From Cornus controversa (lineage: Eukaryota; Streptophyta; Magnoliopsida; Cornales; Cornaceae): 64,000 bases of DNA. The stretch lies in NCBI GenBank assembly GCA_026545225.1, contig CM048849.1, positions 47,847,836 to 47,911,835 on the forward strand, given 5' to 3'. The notes beneath the pieces were generated by a model. It was not told the origin of the DNA. It saw only the letters and a program-made list of their open reading frames with translations, and made no database searches. The translations under genes and the position numbers were made by a program. Below, piece after piece: positions 22,393 to 33,800 of the stretch (position 1 is the stretch's first letter; each line of letters starts with the position of its first letter).

Positions 22393-22760
22393 TGATGAAT
22401 CAAAAATTCACCCCGAGCTGGTCAAATGCCAACCTGTAAAAAAGACAAAAGAAAGGTAGTCGAAAGGGCAATTGTGCAATGCCGGCCGACTACGCTCCGA
22501 CGATCAAGTCAGAAATCGAAAGGGTTTTCTTTAGCTGTAAAGGCACTTGAGAGAGTATTAATTGCGTACCTCGGTATATGAACCATCTCTGTATTTATAG
22601 TAGCAACATGAGAACGTGTCCCAGTAGAAGACTAGATCTTCAGTTCCCCAGACTTATCTAGAGATAGAAAAATCCTGGTCAAAACATACATCTTGTCCAT
22701 ATCACTTTGCTCTCAACCTCCATATCATACGTCTCACGATTGGAGTCAAATACTCTATCA
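22393..22760 (-). repeat. 5' LTR (right copy) of the gag-only retrotransposon
   Basis: 368 bp, TGATGAATC...ACTCTATCA, a direct repeat of 17647-18013. The minus-strand TATA box lies at about 22591-22600. It is followed by the target duplication TAATC (22761-22765). Confidence 0.9.
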
Positions 22761-22952
22761 TAATCCAATATTTTTTGTAAACATTTTATTTAATTGCAGT
22801 TCCCCAGACTTATATGGAGATAGAAAAGTCCTGGTCAAAACATACCTCTTGTCCACGTCACTTTGCTCTCAACATTCACATCATACGTTTCACAATTGGA
22901 ATCAAATACTCTATCATAGTCCAATACGTTTTTGTAAACATTTTATTTAATT
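22641..22952. repeat. 156-bp tandem duplication across the LTR/host junction
   Basis: The segment CAGTTCCCCAGACTTAT...ACTCTATCA plus the host flank up to TTTAATTGCAG (22641-22796) is repeated at 22797-22952. It includes 120 bp of LTR end and 36 bp of host DNA, so it arose after the retrotransposon inserted. Confidence 0.88.
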
Positions 22953-22971
22953 GCATGATATTGATTGCAGG

Positions 22972-24734
22972 TGTCACGTCCCGAATTTTCGAGACGTGAT
23001 AAAATAAATTAAAATAAAATAGACATATTAGTTAATTAAAACCTTATGCACTTAACATTTCAATTACAAACTTTCTCACTTAATATTTCATCTCAATAAA
23101 ATAATATCTTACACCCACAACCAAAGTCTTTCTTTCCGATTACAAAACATATTATAATAAAATAATCTCCATTTAACTCTTTATGACAAATCACGCTCTC
23201 ACATAACTTCTGATAAATTCTTCGCTACTTCATACTTCAGCCATACCTGAAATATTTTTGGGGTGAGCACAACAATCGCCCAGTAGAAAAAACAACAACT
23301 CTACTTCCATATATACACGAAATAGTATACAAAAAAATATATAACTTAAATATACATAAATTTACACATAAATAAAAATAATAATGATAAAGCAACTACT
23401 GCAAAATGCAACCACCATTCAAGATTTTAGCATAAAGTCAAGTCCGAGTATATTCGGTAAATTATTATAACCTCATCATATATACTGTACAAATAATCGT
23501 TCAATAAATAACTAGTGCAAGTATAAATCAATTATTGATAAATTAACCATAATATAACCCCTCGACATGTATACCACACACACACACCGCGGATTTTCGG
23601 TCATTCTCACGGCGGGCCGCTGAACCCAACTTTAGTTCCGAACAATTCTCGGTATTTCAACCGAAGGGATTACAACCCTGCCTATTTTCATCCGATTATA
23701 CATGTACGAGCACACACAATCTAATTTCATTCACAGTCATAAACAAAACACAATTCGTGTACTATTTCTCAAACCAAATACTTATATACCATCAAATTCA
23801 TAAGATAGAACTTCTCTCTTCAAAATACTATTCATTTACAAAATTTCATTTGATCAATAATTAATTAAACAACAAATAAAACACCCAAAAACAACAATGA
23901 GCTTATTTCTTATAACTATAAATTTAGCTAAACTCAATTCAGAACAAGTAATTTCAAAGTATAAAACTAAAACATAACAAAAGTGAGTTTACAATCTTAA
24001 AGAAAATAATATATATATATATATTAAGTTACCTTTGCCCACAATTTGGGTCCATTGATTCCATGCAAACAATACACGTATATATATATAAACAACGAGT
24101 AATACCAATGTAATATATATATCATTATAATTATATACTAAGAACCAAATAAAATACATATATAAACTAAAAAGTCAACGACTTACAAACCGTTTATAAT
24201 ATGTATACTACCCACTGCCATACTAACAAGTTATTCCAAGACCAATATCGTTAATTATATAAACCTATTAGCAAATGAATTCCATAAATATGAAAATATA
24301 TAAGAACGTATAGAACAAAACAGAATATAAAATAAGAAATATATTTCTTCTGTAACTTCCATCTACTAGCATATATAAAAATAGAGTACCCCTTAAATCC
24401 CCTACCTGTTGTACCGCTTTTTCTTTATCGATCAGCCTTTTCTTTCATTCCCTCTCTCTCTAATTTCTAAATGAGTGAATGTTATATCCAAAACAAGAGA
24501 GATCTATTGTTATATATATATACATAGTCCTTTTGTAACTGACGAAAAATGAAAGGTCTGACATTTAATTTAAGTAATAATTAAATATAAATTTTGTGTC
24601 AGTTGAGAAGCTGTAAAGTCTCCTATTAATTGGTGTTTTACTTCCCATTAATAACACAATAAATAACAATCATTGCAATAAATAACTCATCAGTACTAAC
24701 CCCTTCACATACCCACATTACTATTTTTCACACT

Positions 24735-24770
<36 letters not shown>

Positions 24771-25512
24771 CACACACACACATATACATATATATCTACA
24801 CTTTTATATCACTATCTCATGACAATGTTTTGTTTTTTTTTCTTTTCTAAATAATAATAATAATAATAATAAAACAAATTATAGGTCATCACAAACTATC
24901 ATGTGATCATGTGGGTCTTCTCAAGCACCCATTTATATAAAGTGTTAAACTTGTTAGAATAATACAAATCAACTATTCAGTAATTTAGTCAATGAAGAGA
25001 CTGTAACATAAGCGCTAATCATTACTCAAGTAAGATGAAAAGTTGTATCCCAAGCTCTAATCATTACTCAAGTAAGATGAAAGGTTGTAACCTAAGCTTT
25101 AATAATTACTCAAGAAGATGAAAGGTTGTAACCTATGACCTTATCATTATTCTAGTAAGAGGAAAGGGTTGTAAAGTAAAGAACATTAGTGGCATCCGTT
25201 GAAGAACCCCAAGAGTCATGAGGTTAATTTTTCTCATTAAGTGCAATCATTGAGTTTCTATACACATGGCAATACGTATAATTTTATATATATATATCTA
25301 TACCTTTATATAATTATCTTATAAAATAAATTTGTAAAAAAATATTTTAATAATAATAAAAATAACAATAAAAATATGAATTCCACTAAGTCAAAACATA
25401 GGCTACATTATACTCATTTGACTCGCCTTCACGTGGAGAATACTACTTTGATATTTGTTTATGAATTTCTTTTAAAACAACATGTAATTTTTAAAAATTA
25501 CAGGTCATTACA
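22972..25512. mobile_element. Probable solo LTR (about 2.5 kb), TGTCACGTCC...GTCATTACA
   Basis: Starts TGTCACGTCCCG and ends GGTCATTACA (TG...CA), flanked by the 5-bp direct repeat GCAGG (22967-22971 and 25513-25517). Ends of this kind are typical of large Ty3/gypsy LTRs of plants. The interior is AT-rich with no protein domain. It contains the phrase ACTTTAGTTCCGAACAATTC followed by TCGGTATTTCAACCGA near 23620-23665. A second LTR-like end (GGTCATCACA, 24884-24893) suggests an internal duplication or a nested event. Dinucleotide runs occupy 24739-24800, and a repeat of about 50 bp lies at 24990-25165. Confidence 0.6.
24990..25165. repeat. About 50-bp tandem repeat, 3-4 copies
   Basis: The words CTAATCATTACTCAAGTAAG and ATGAAAGGTTGTAACC recur with small changes three to four times. 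Confidence 0.8.
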
Positions 25513-25839
25513 GCAGGAGATTGTTGAAAAATGTAAGAATAAGAAGAAAAATCATATGATATCCATAACATGGGAGAAAGCCTAGAATAGGTCAATAAAG
25601 ATAAAATATGATGGGTTCTTTTTATTAATTGAGGAAATTAATATATTTAATTTCTTAATAATATTTAAGGACATAAAATCTCAAAATGTAAATTGAATAA
25701 AAAATGTTACTAGTTAAAGCCAAGAGCGCATTGTCGATAAAAGACAAGTTCAAATTATATTTTCGCCAGAAAAAACAGAAAATAATTTTATATGATTTTT
25801 TTACTAATTATTTATTAAAAAAATTATTTATCCGTACTA

Positions 25840-26590
25840 TTATTCCAAGAACTGATAAGGTGACTTATTCGCGGACTTGTTTTCTTAAGCATACTGTAAG
25901 CTAGTATGCTTGAAGTTCGTTAGGGCACTTAATGTTGTATTGTCTTTTACAGACAAGAACTTTTGTTACAAAGCAATGTAAGAAACTTTTGTTACAGATT
26001 AGTACTCGGACATGTATAGTCATGCTTTGTATTTCAAGTTTGATCAGTTAATGTTTGTTCTGAATGATGATATTGATGGTATTAGTAGGCTGATGTTCTT
26101 GGAAAGAGTGCTTTTAAATCTTGATGACTCTTCTCTAAATCTGGGTGGTGCTGTGACGGTTAGGTTGGGATAGGTTGATGGCTAACCCAAGCTCAAACTT
26201 AGTTGTCAAATAGGACAGGTTTGGGGGAGAGCTTAAATAAGGAGGAGGCGAGGATATACAATAATTAAGTACCAAGTATACAATAATATCCTTTTCTTTT
26301 GTTTTATTACTAAAATATATCAAATACATGAATAAAATTCTAAATCTTTAATTGTGTTATTTTATAATTATTCAACAAATATATTGCATACTATCATATG
26401 ATATGTCGAGTAATATTACAAAAAAATAAATTAGAAGTGGGGGTGAGGAGGGGTTAGTATGTAAATGTTTATATTACAATGTTTGCTCAATAAACTCAAA
26501 TAATCATTATTTCATACTATATTTTAAATCTCCTAGCAAGATTTTAGACTTAAAACTTGATGATGATGTGAGTTCGAATTTCAAGGTTGT
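25840..26590. repeat. Host segment Y, copy 1
   Basis: Matches 26930-27790 over most of its length (AAAATTTATCCGTACTATTA and following, then AGATTAGTACTC...GGACATG, then TTTCAAGTTTGATCAGTTAA). A conserved-looking plus frame encodes YFKFDQLMFVLNDDIDG and then LMFLERVLLNLDDSSLNLGG here. The other copy has several amino-acid changes and this one ends in a stop. I do not recognise the protein. AG acceptor-like sites precede the frame (TTTTGTTACAG), so it may be an exon relic of a host gene. Confidence 0.6.
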
Positions 26591-26609
26591 TTATCTTATT
26601 ATAAACATA

Positions 26610-26865
26610 AAGGTAAAAATTTCAAGGCTCGTTCTCTTCTAATCAACTTAATTCATGTTTTTAAAACGTATCTTATTTGTCTAAATGGTTTTAACATACA
26701 TTCCTTTTACTGTATGACTTCTCTTCTTCTCTTATCTGATTCATATATTCTGCTCATTATAAATAAAATGTAGAAAGTTTTGTAATTATGCAGATTTGAT
26801 AATATAGTCCAATATGCTTTTATAAACATTTTATTTTAATTGCATGATATGGATTGCAGCTTGAT
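26610..26865. repeat. Host segment X, copy 2 (uninterrupted)
   Basis: The undisturbed counterpart of 17400-17646 plus 22761-22971. It reads through GATAATATAGTCCAATATGC and TTTTAATTGCATGATATGG into ATTGCAG. It therefore shows the empty site for the LTR retrotransposon in copy 1. Confidence 0.8.
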
Positions 26866-26929
26866 CATCATCATCATCCTTGCCTTGATCCCATATGAAT
26901 GGGATCAGCCAAATTGCAGCTTGATCTAT

Positions 26930-27790
26930 ACGATCATTCCAAGAAATACTAAGGTGACTTCTTCGCTTATGTGTTTTCTCAAGCATACCGTACGTACGCT
27001 TAAAGTTGGTTAAGGCACTTAATGTTTGTACTTGGCATTGTCTTTTGATAAGTACTTTTGTTATTAAGCAATGTAAGATACTTTTGTTACAGATTAGTAC
27101 TCAGTACATGTATACTCATGTTTTTGTATTTCAAGTTTGATAAGTTAGTGTTTGTTCTGAATGATGATATTGATGGTATTGGTAGGCTAATGTTCTTGGA
27201 AAGAATGCTTTTAAATCTTAACGACTCTTCCCTAAATCTGGGTGGTGATACGGCAGTTAGGTTGGGGTGGGTTGACCATTGATGGCAAACCCAAGCTCAA
27301 ACTTACTCGTGGTGCAAGGACGGGGCTTTTTCCTGAAGGGATAGAGACGAGGTGGGGAGGAGGCCTCTCTTAATGAACCCGAATCCTCTCTTCTACATCA
27401 TACGAGTGTTGTGCACAAGAGAATGGTGGAGATCACCCACATAGGATGGAGGTACAAGATAGGATCCTAATTCCTCCCATAATACTTAATTCTATTGTTA
27501 TTCCTAAACCTAATCCTTTGATAAGGTTAAAAATGAGAATAAACTATGTTGGATTGATTAGGTTGTGCAGGTTGAGTTAGGATAATCATATACCACTTTT
27601 AAACAACTCATTAAATAAAAGGACGAAGGAAAAGCTCCCTTGCATATAGGATGTGTAAAGAGCATTCCTAACCGGGTTAGTGTGTAAATGCTTATAGGAC
27701 AATCATTATTTCAAACTATATTTTATATCTGCTAGCAAGATTTTAGACTTAAAATTTGATGATACAAGTTCATGTTTCAAAACAATCATT
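26930..27790. repeat. Host segment Y, copy 2
   Basis: The direct repeat partner of 25840-26590. The plus frame 27058-27282 encodes YFKFDKLVFVLNDDIDGIGR followed by LMFLERMLLNLNDSSLNLGG. No family is recognised. The order X-Y-X-Y over 17.4-27.8 kb indicates an old tandem duplication of a unit of roughly 1.1-1.3 kb. Confidence 0.6.
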
Positions 27791-27835
27791 TGTGCAAAAT
27801 TATGCCAAAAGTAAAGTCGATCTCCAATGTTTAGA

Positions 27836-28381
27836 CTATGTTTGGTATAACACGAGAGAAAAGAAAAGAAAGGATAATATTAATTACGAGGAAAGAAAAA
27901 GAAAAAAAAATAGTAAACCGTTCATTGTATTTAATTGATTAATAAGGGAAAAGAAAGAAAATGATAATCTTAGACTCTCAGCACTTAAATATATGTTTGG
28001 AGAAAGAAATGAAAGGAAACAATTTTAATGAATTTACCACTATACCCTTTTCTCATTTAAGAGACAAATATATAGGTAATAAGTGATTAGACAAATATAA
28101 AGATTGTGTTAAAATATCGTTTAAGCCAAAGTGACAATTTGAAAACAAAGAAATGGTTAAAGAAAATAAAAACATGTCTTAGGACTCCTATGGTATTTTG
28201 ATTCTATCTTCTATAAAAATAAGGGCAAAATTAGTATTAGAAAAGCTTTATTAAACCTTGTAGCCCTTTCTTTCCATTTCCTTCCATTTTTGGAAGGATA
28301 ACAAAAGCATCATGTCTAATTTGTATCCCTTTCAAATCCCTCAATTTCCTTTCTTTTCCTCTTAAAATTGTACCAAATACA
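27836..28381. mobile_element. MITE-like element with TGTTTGGTA ends
   Basis: The left end reads TATGTTTGGTATAAC. The right end, on the minus strand, reads TTTGTATTTGGTACAA. The interior is A/G-rich on the left and T/C-rich on the right, as in the element at 5941-6441, suggesting related hAT-type MITEs. Borders are approximate. The Mutator-like element at 28386 abuts its right end. Confidence 0.45.
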
Positions 28382-28385
28382 AATA

Positions 28386-29337
28386 GGGATAATTACATTT
28401 ACCTCCCTTCTAGTTTGGCTTTATAACACTTACCTCCCCTGTGTTTTGGAATATAACACTTACCCCCCTCTAGTTTGCACATTGGTAACAAATACCCCCT
28501 TTTGTCAATCAAACTAACAGTTATTGCTAATATCATCAAAATTTAATCTTAAAAGGACAATTATACCCTCAAAAATGTTGCAATTGAAGTTGGCGGGTCT
28601 CGATTTCAATGACAGCTCCGACATTGGGATAATAGTGGCTAGTGATTTGGCCGGAGCTGGGTCTTCTCAACAATGGTTTCAATGGTGAGTGTTGATGGCG
28701 TAGGTGGTGAAGCATAGTGGAGATGGAGTTAGGTGGCGGCTTAGCTAGAGGTGATGTCGCTACGGTTGAAGGTCCGAAGTGGGTCAGCTCACAGCGATGG
28801 CTCATAGTGGGGGAAATGAGTTTACACAACTGTTTGGGTGTTGCTTGAATAATGGTGGTGGAGTTGGTGGTTTGGTAGGTCTGATTGACATTGGGTCTTT
28901 TTAGCCGAGGTGATGACGGCATTGGAGATATAAGTCTTCTAGGTGCGATAGTGGAGGTGGTGAGTCTTGACTTCAATCACAACTTTGGCATTGGGATGGT
29001 AGTGGCTAGTGGTTTGGCTAGAGCTGGGTCTTCTCGGCAGTGGTTTCAATGGTGATTGTTGATGGTGCAGGTGGTGGGTGGTGACTCTTCTAGAGGTGAT
29101 GTTGCTATGGTTGAAGGTCCAAAGTGGGTCTGCTCAAAATGGCGGCTCATAGTGGACTATAATTATTCTTTTAAGATTAAATTTTGATGATATTAGTAAT
29201 AATCGTTAGTTTGATTGACAAAATGGGGTATTTGTTACCAATGTGCAAACTAGAGGGGGGTAAGTGTTATATTCCAAAACACAGGGAAGGTAAGTGTTAT
29301 AAAACCAAACTAGAAGGGAGGTAAGTGTAATTATCCC
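28386..29337. mobile_element. Mutator-like (MULE) element with long inverted repeats; Pack-MULE candidate
   Basis: 952 bp. Both ends begin GGGATAATTACA and form inverted repeats of about 180 bp (28386-28570 and about 29150-29337) that are nearly identical by eye. The exact 9-bp direct repeat ATACAAATA flanks it (28377-28385 and 29338-29346), which is the Mutator hallmark. There is no transposase. The interior (28570-29150) is clearly more G+C-rich than the ends and the flanks. It contains an imperfect internal duplication (28598-28730 and 28970-29090) around GGAGCTGGGTCTTCTC. Its source is not recognised. Confidence 0.88.
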
Positions 29338-29346
29338 ATACAAATA

Positions 29347-30878
29347 TACCATTTCTCTGCATTACCTTTCTTTTCTTTTGATTCCACTTCTCTTCAATTA
29401 AACTGGGCTTAGTGTAGGAAAGGTGACAGAGACTTTGGTGGAGAGGTGAGTAAGTAACGATTAAGGTATTAGCAGTAAATGAAAGGGACATAAAACAAGG
29501 GCTGAACGCTGACCTCTGGAATCAAACCACAAAGAAAATAGAACATGGAACTGTGTGAAACTTTAGAAATTTTAGTTAATTTTTTATTTTTTTTTAGGTA
29601 AATACTCACACACACAAATACCTATTATGAGATTCTTCAATACCCTTTTGAGGAAAGAAATGTTATATCATAATATTCTAAAAAACACGGATACTTTTTG
29701 ACAAATGTCATGACGATTCTCGGAGTATCATAATGATATCGGACATTCGAATACATTTGGAAGACACAGATCCGAAAACAATTAACCCATCCTGGGAACT
29801 TGTGGGACAGGTGATATGATATAAAGTCTATACTTGATTGTAAGCCCATCCTGCCAACCTGTGCCTTCATCACTGCACTGAGGATATGAGTATTAAAGAT
29901 AAAGTATATCTCTGCAAAGTCCAACAATACAAGATGTGATTATGGGCCTACAAAAAAGTTCAACTTATCGATATCGTCTCCTTTTGGTTGTTCTTTATTT
30001 ATTTGAAGAAAACAAAGGTAAAAGATCTTCAAAACTCAAAACAAGTCACCAATATATCTACTGTTTTCATGTGAACTCATTATTAGTATAATTATTATTA
30101 TTTTACTTTTTCGAGCAACGATCGGCCCCAAGTTGCAGTAATTGAGCCTAAAGACATGTTCTATACTCTGAAAACAATTTCTTGTGAACAAGTTTCCCTG
30201 AAACAATGCTAAAAAAAAGGACTAAATATAGTAATCTATTTTCACCATTCTAACAATTATCATTTACAGTTTTCAGATAAACAGAATAAAACAAAGTTCA
30301 ATTCTCCATTCATTTTTGTTTTAGTTTTAGGTCCTATAAACCTCTAATGCTCATAGTTTCTAATATGGCTTTCTTAGCATAATATTCTTCCTGCATGTGA
30401 ATTGTTATGCCATAACAATTTAATCGTCATCAGGTTACCTCAAAATTCATCAAATCAAAATTAAACTCAGAATTAATAACATTTCGAAATATAATAAAGC
30501 TACAATCTTTTTTCATATAATATATTAGTACTTTTGGGACAGTAAGATTACTGGTCCAATGACAAATACCGTATCATTCAAAATTGCCACCCTAAACAAA
30601 ACACGCGCACATACACATGTATGTATATATGTATGTGTGTGACACGAGAACATAACGGAAACAGCCATTTCATTCTAGCCTATTTCCCAAAACCTTGCAT
30701 AATGCAAAAGACGGCTTCATCAAGACAACTCTTTTTGTACACACAAGCTTTATGTCGAACCACAAAAACTCAAAATCTGCATATGCAAGTCTAAGAACTT
30801 CACAAAAATGGTTCTTACAAATTTGAAGTAGCTGCCAGTTTCAAAAGATGCATACTGGGTCCGTCCCAAAAGTTAACG
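29347..30878. other. Intergenic region and 3' flank of the DCD gene
   Basis: No supported gene. 29637-29927 has a minus-strand open frame without a recognisable domain. A short alternating run (ACACATGTATGTATATATGT) lies near 30610. The last 200-300 bases are probably the 3' untranslated region of the minus-strand gene ending at 30879. Confidence 0.45.
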
Positions 30879-33800
30879 CTATTTATTTCCTTCATCTTTG
30901 TCCCCACCTGTAGAGCAAATACCCTCACAATCTTCAGGAGCAAATTCCAAATTTAAATCCAGCGTGCCCAAGCTCTTGTTTGGTTTATTATTGATGGCAG
31001 TCTCGCATCTGATCAGACAAACTTCATTCGCATTTTCAACACCTCGAAACAAGTACTTCTCATTACCTCTGCCATCTTCATTGTCAGTGTTCACCTCTTG
31101 TATGTCTAGTGGTGCCTCTTCTGCATTCTTGCTGTTGTGATCAATCATACCAAGATCTCGAGACATTCCATCCAACCAGGCGTCATCAATACCCAAACCG
31201 CCAACAACATCATACATTATCTTTTCAGAATGAGCTGGAGTAATCGCATCTTTAATGTCAAAATTTTGGGATAGTTGCTTTCCATCTTTGCCTTCAACAC
31301 ATCTAAGAGATGCCTCACAATTTTCTGAATTTGTTTCTCCTCTGCATTTCAAACTTTGTTCTGTACTAGTATTGTTATCTTCACAAGAAGTTGGAGACAT
31401 CCCATGTATCAACCTGACATTTCGAGATTTCCTGTTTCTTTTTTTATGGCTATTCACTGAATCATCACAATTTCCAGGATTATATTTGCAAATGATGTGT
31501 TCTTGAGAGGACATCTGCAAATTTTGGGCCTTGTCACTGCTAATTCCACCATCAAATGCCTCTTTTTTGCTGAAGACTGGCCTAACCAACTTTCTGCGCT
31601 TGCGCTGCTGATCCACCAAGCCCTCACCCACTTTATTATGAACAGAACCATTTGTCTTACCTAGTCTCTTGATTCCATCCTGATTTTTCTTTAATTCACT
31701 ACGGCGTCTAAAATCTTTAAGTCGTGTCTCTGCAGCCAATTGACAACTATTCTCCTCGACAGGTAGATTAGCATCCATTTTCATCTTCATCATTGTCCTC
31801 GACTGATCATACTCCAATTGATTGGAAATGGAGGTCTGCTTTTTAATCCCAGAAATTTTGTCATCAGTGTATCGTCTAACTAAAGGATTAGATTTTCTAA
31901 TCTTATTCGTCCAATGATTCTGACTCTGCTTTAACATGTTCATGACTTCATTCACAGACGCATCCTTACCACATTCATCATGGCATGCATTGGTATTATT
32001 TTCTTGTAAGCATACTTCTGGAGCTGAAGTTAAACGAGAAAAGACACTAACTCTGCTATTCCTGTTATCACAGCGCGCGCCTTCAGAATTTTGACAGAAC
32101 TCCATAGCATAATTGGCTGAATCTTTATCATGGCAGCGGTTACCTTGAGAATCTGAAGAAAAAGCACCATGCCGCAAATGGTACCTGCTATTGTTAGGTG
32201 AAGGAAAATCTTTTTGAGGGGATGCTCCACTACCATCACCCTGTGAAATTTTATGCTTGTATTTGTCTCGCAATGCTGAAACATCCCCTTCATCAAAAAC
32301 GAAGGATGGATCCTTACTGGTGAAGGCATGAGATAAAGGACCCATGTCTTCACTTCCATAAATCTCACGTCCTGATGATTGCACAAAAGCCCTCTCAGAG
32401 TATTCAAGTTCCTTGTTTTCAGAATAACCGGCACTTGATAAAGAATTGCTGGTTCTATGGTTGGAGGTGGTAGGCAATGGTACTATATTCCCATAGCGGG
32501 AAGGGAAATCCAGGCATATGCTTGATCCTTTCGACTCTAGGCGATATGGTGATAATTCGTTCTTAGATGAAGAAGCAGGATTCCTTAGAGTACCATGGTA
32601 AGGAGAATAGTCTTGCACTGCATTAGAATCGTAACCTACCCCAAATGACTGAGAGTGACTATAATGAGCCTTGGAGACTTCAGGATCATAAGGAACTGCT
32701 CTCGTAACAATTGCATCATGAGATGATGGATAAGAGAAGTCAAAATTTTGTGGTCCGATCGATCGAGAATATGCAGAAGAATGCCTAACTTGATCTTGAA
32801 CCATATAATCTGTTTCTAAGTTGGGTTTGCTCGAATAGACGAATGGACTTTGCTTAGCTTGACACAAAGCAGTGTACTCACTCGAAACAACAGGTCTAAA
32901 ACAGTTTTCCAAATTTGTTCCATTCTTGAACTTATCACTCTTTACAAAACCGCCATCACCAGCTGCTCCTCTTACCATACCCAAATGGTATCCAGAGCAC
33001 TCATCAGATGAGATGACAGGCCCAATACCATCGTTCACATTAAATTCATTCTTTATCCAGTCACTTGTCAAAAACCTCCCACCATTAGTTGCTCTTCTTA
33101 CTCTATCTAGAGGATTCTTTAAGTGCTCAGACGAGATACCTGATACAATACCATTCTCCAAATTCAGTTCATTTTCTACTCTATCACTCATCAAATACCT
33201 ACTATCATCTGTTGATCTTCTTACTTTACCCAGAGGACTCCTAAGGGGGGCAGTCAAAATCACGGGACCAATACCATTTTCCACATGACTTTCATTTTCT
33301 ACCCTATCATTCATTAAAAGCCTGCCACCATCAGCTGCTCTTCTTACTTCACCTCGAAGGTTCCCAGGATGCTCAGCAGAGATGGCTAGTGGAAGACCAT
33401 TGTCAAAATTAAGTTCATTTTCCACCCCATCATTCATTAAAAACCTGCCATCATCTATTTCTCTTCTTACTTTACCCAGATAATTCCCTAGATGCTTAGT
33501 TGATGTGACTGACCCAAGATCACGGTTTGTATTGCATTCTTTTCCTACTCTATCACTCATCGGAAACAGACCATCATCAGCTACTCTCCTTACTCTACCT
33601 AAAGAGTTGTCAGGGTACTCAGCTGGGATGATGGGCCAAGTATTATTGTCCCTGTGATGTTCACTTTCTAGCCTATTACTCATCAGAAACTGGCCATCAG
33701 CAGAGATTCTTCTAACTTTACACAAGGAATCCCCAAGAAAGTCACTCTGAGTGACCTTTCCAAGACCATAGTTCAGATTACATTCATTTTCTACAGCATC

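Larger units (their letters stand above)
17647..22760 (-). mobile_element. Non-autonomous Ty3/gypsy-like LTR retrotransposon (gag remnant, no pol)
   Basis: It has two LTRs (17647-18013 and 22393-22760) that start TGATGAA and end CTATCA, and an exact 5-bp target duplication TAATC (17642-17646 and 22761-22765). The minus strand is the sense strand: gag reads leftward, and each LTR has CTATAAATAC on that strand. The primer-binding region next to the right LTR reads GTTGGCATCGTCTGTGGGAA. A purine run (AACAGGGGACA) borders the left LTR. The interior of about 4.4 kb has a broken gag and two tandem arrays. No protease, reverse transcriptase, RNase H or integrase motif is visible. By eye the LTRs differ at roughly one site in ten, so the insertion is old. 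Tandem arrays in the 3' untranslated part are known from the Tat/Ogre branch, and the gag fits that branch. Confidence 0.88.

Noticed and set aside
26560-26580. tRNA T-arm-like GAGTTCGAATTTC
   Set aside because: No acceptor stem, D-arm or anticodon arm nearby; it sits in a duplicated host segment.
31454-33288. Open frames of 65-138 codons on both strands inside the DCD gene
   Set aside because: Out-of-frame shadows of exon 3, favoured by its repeats.
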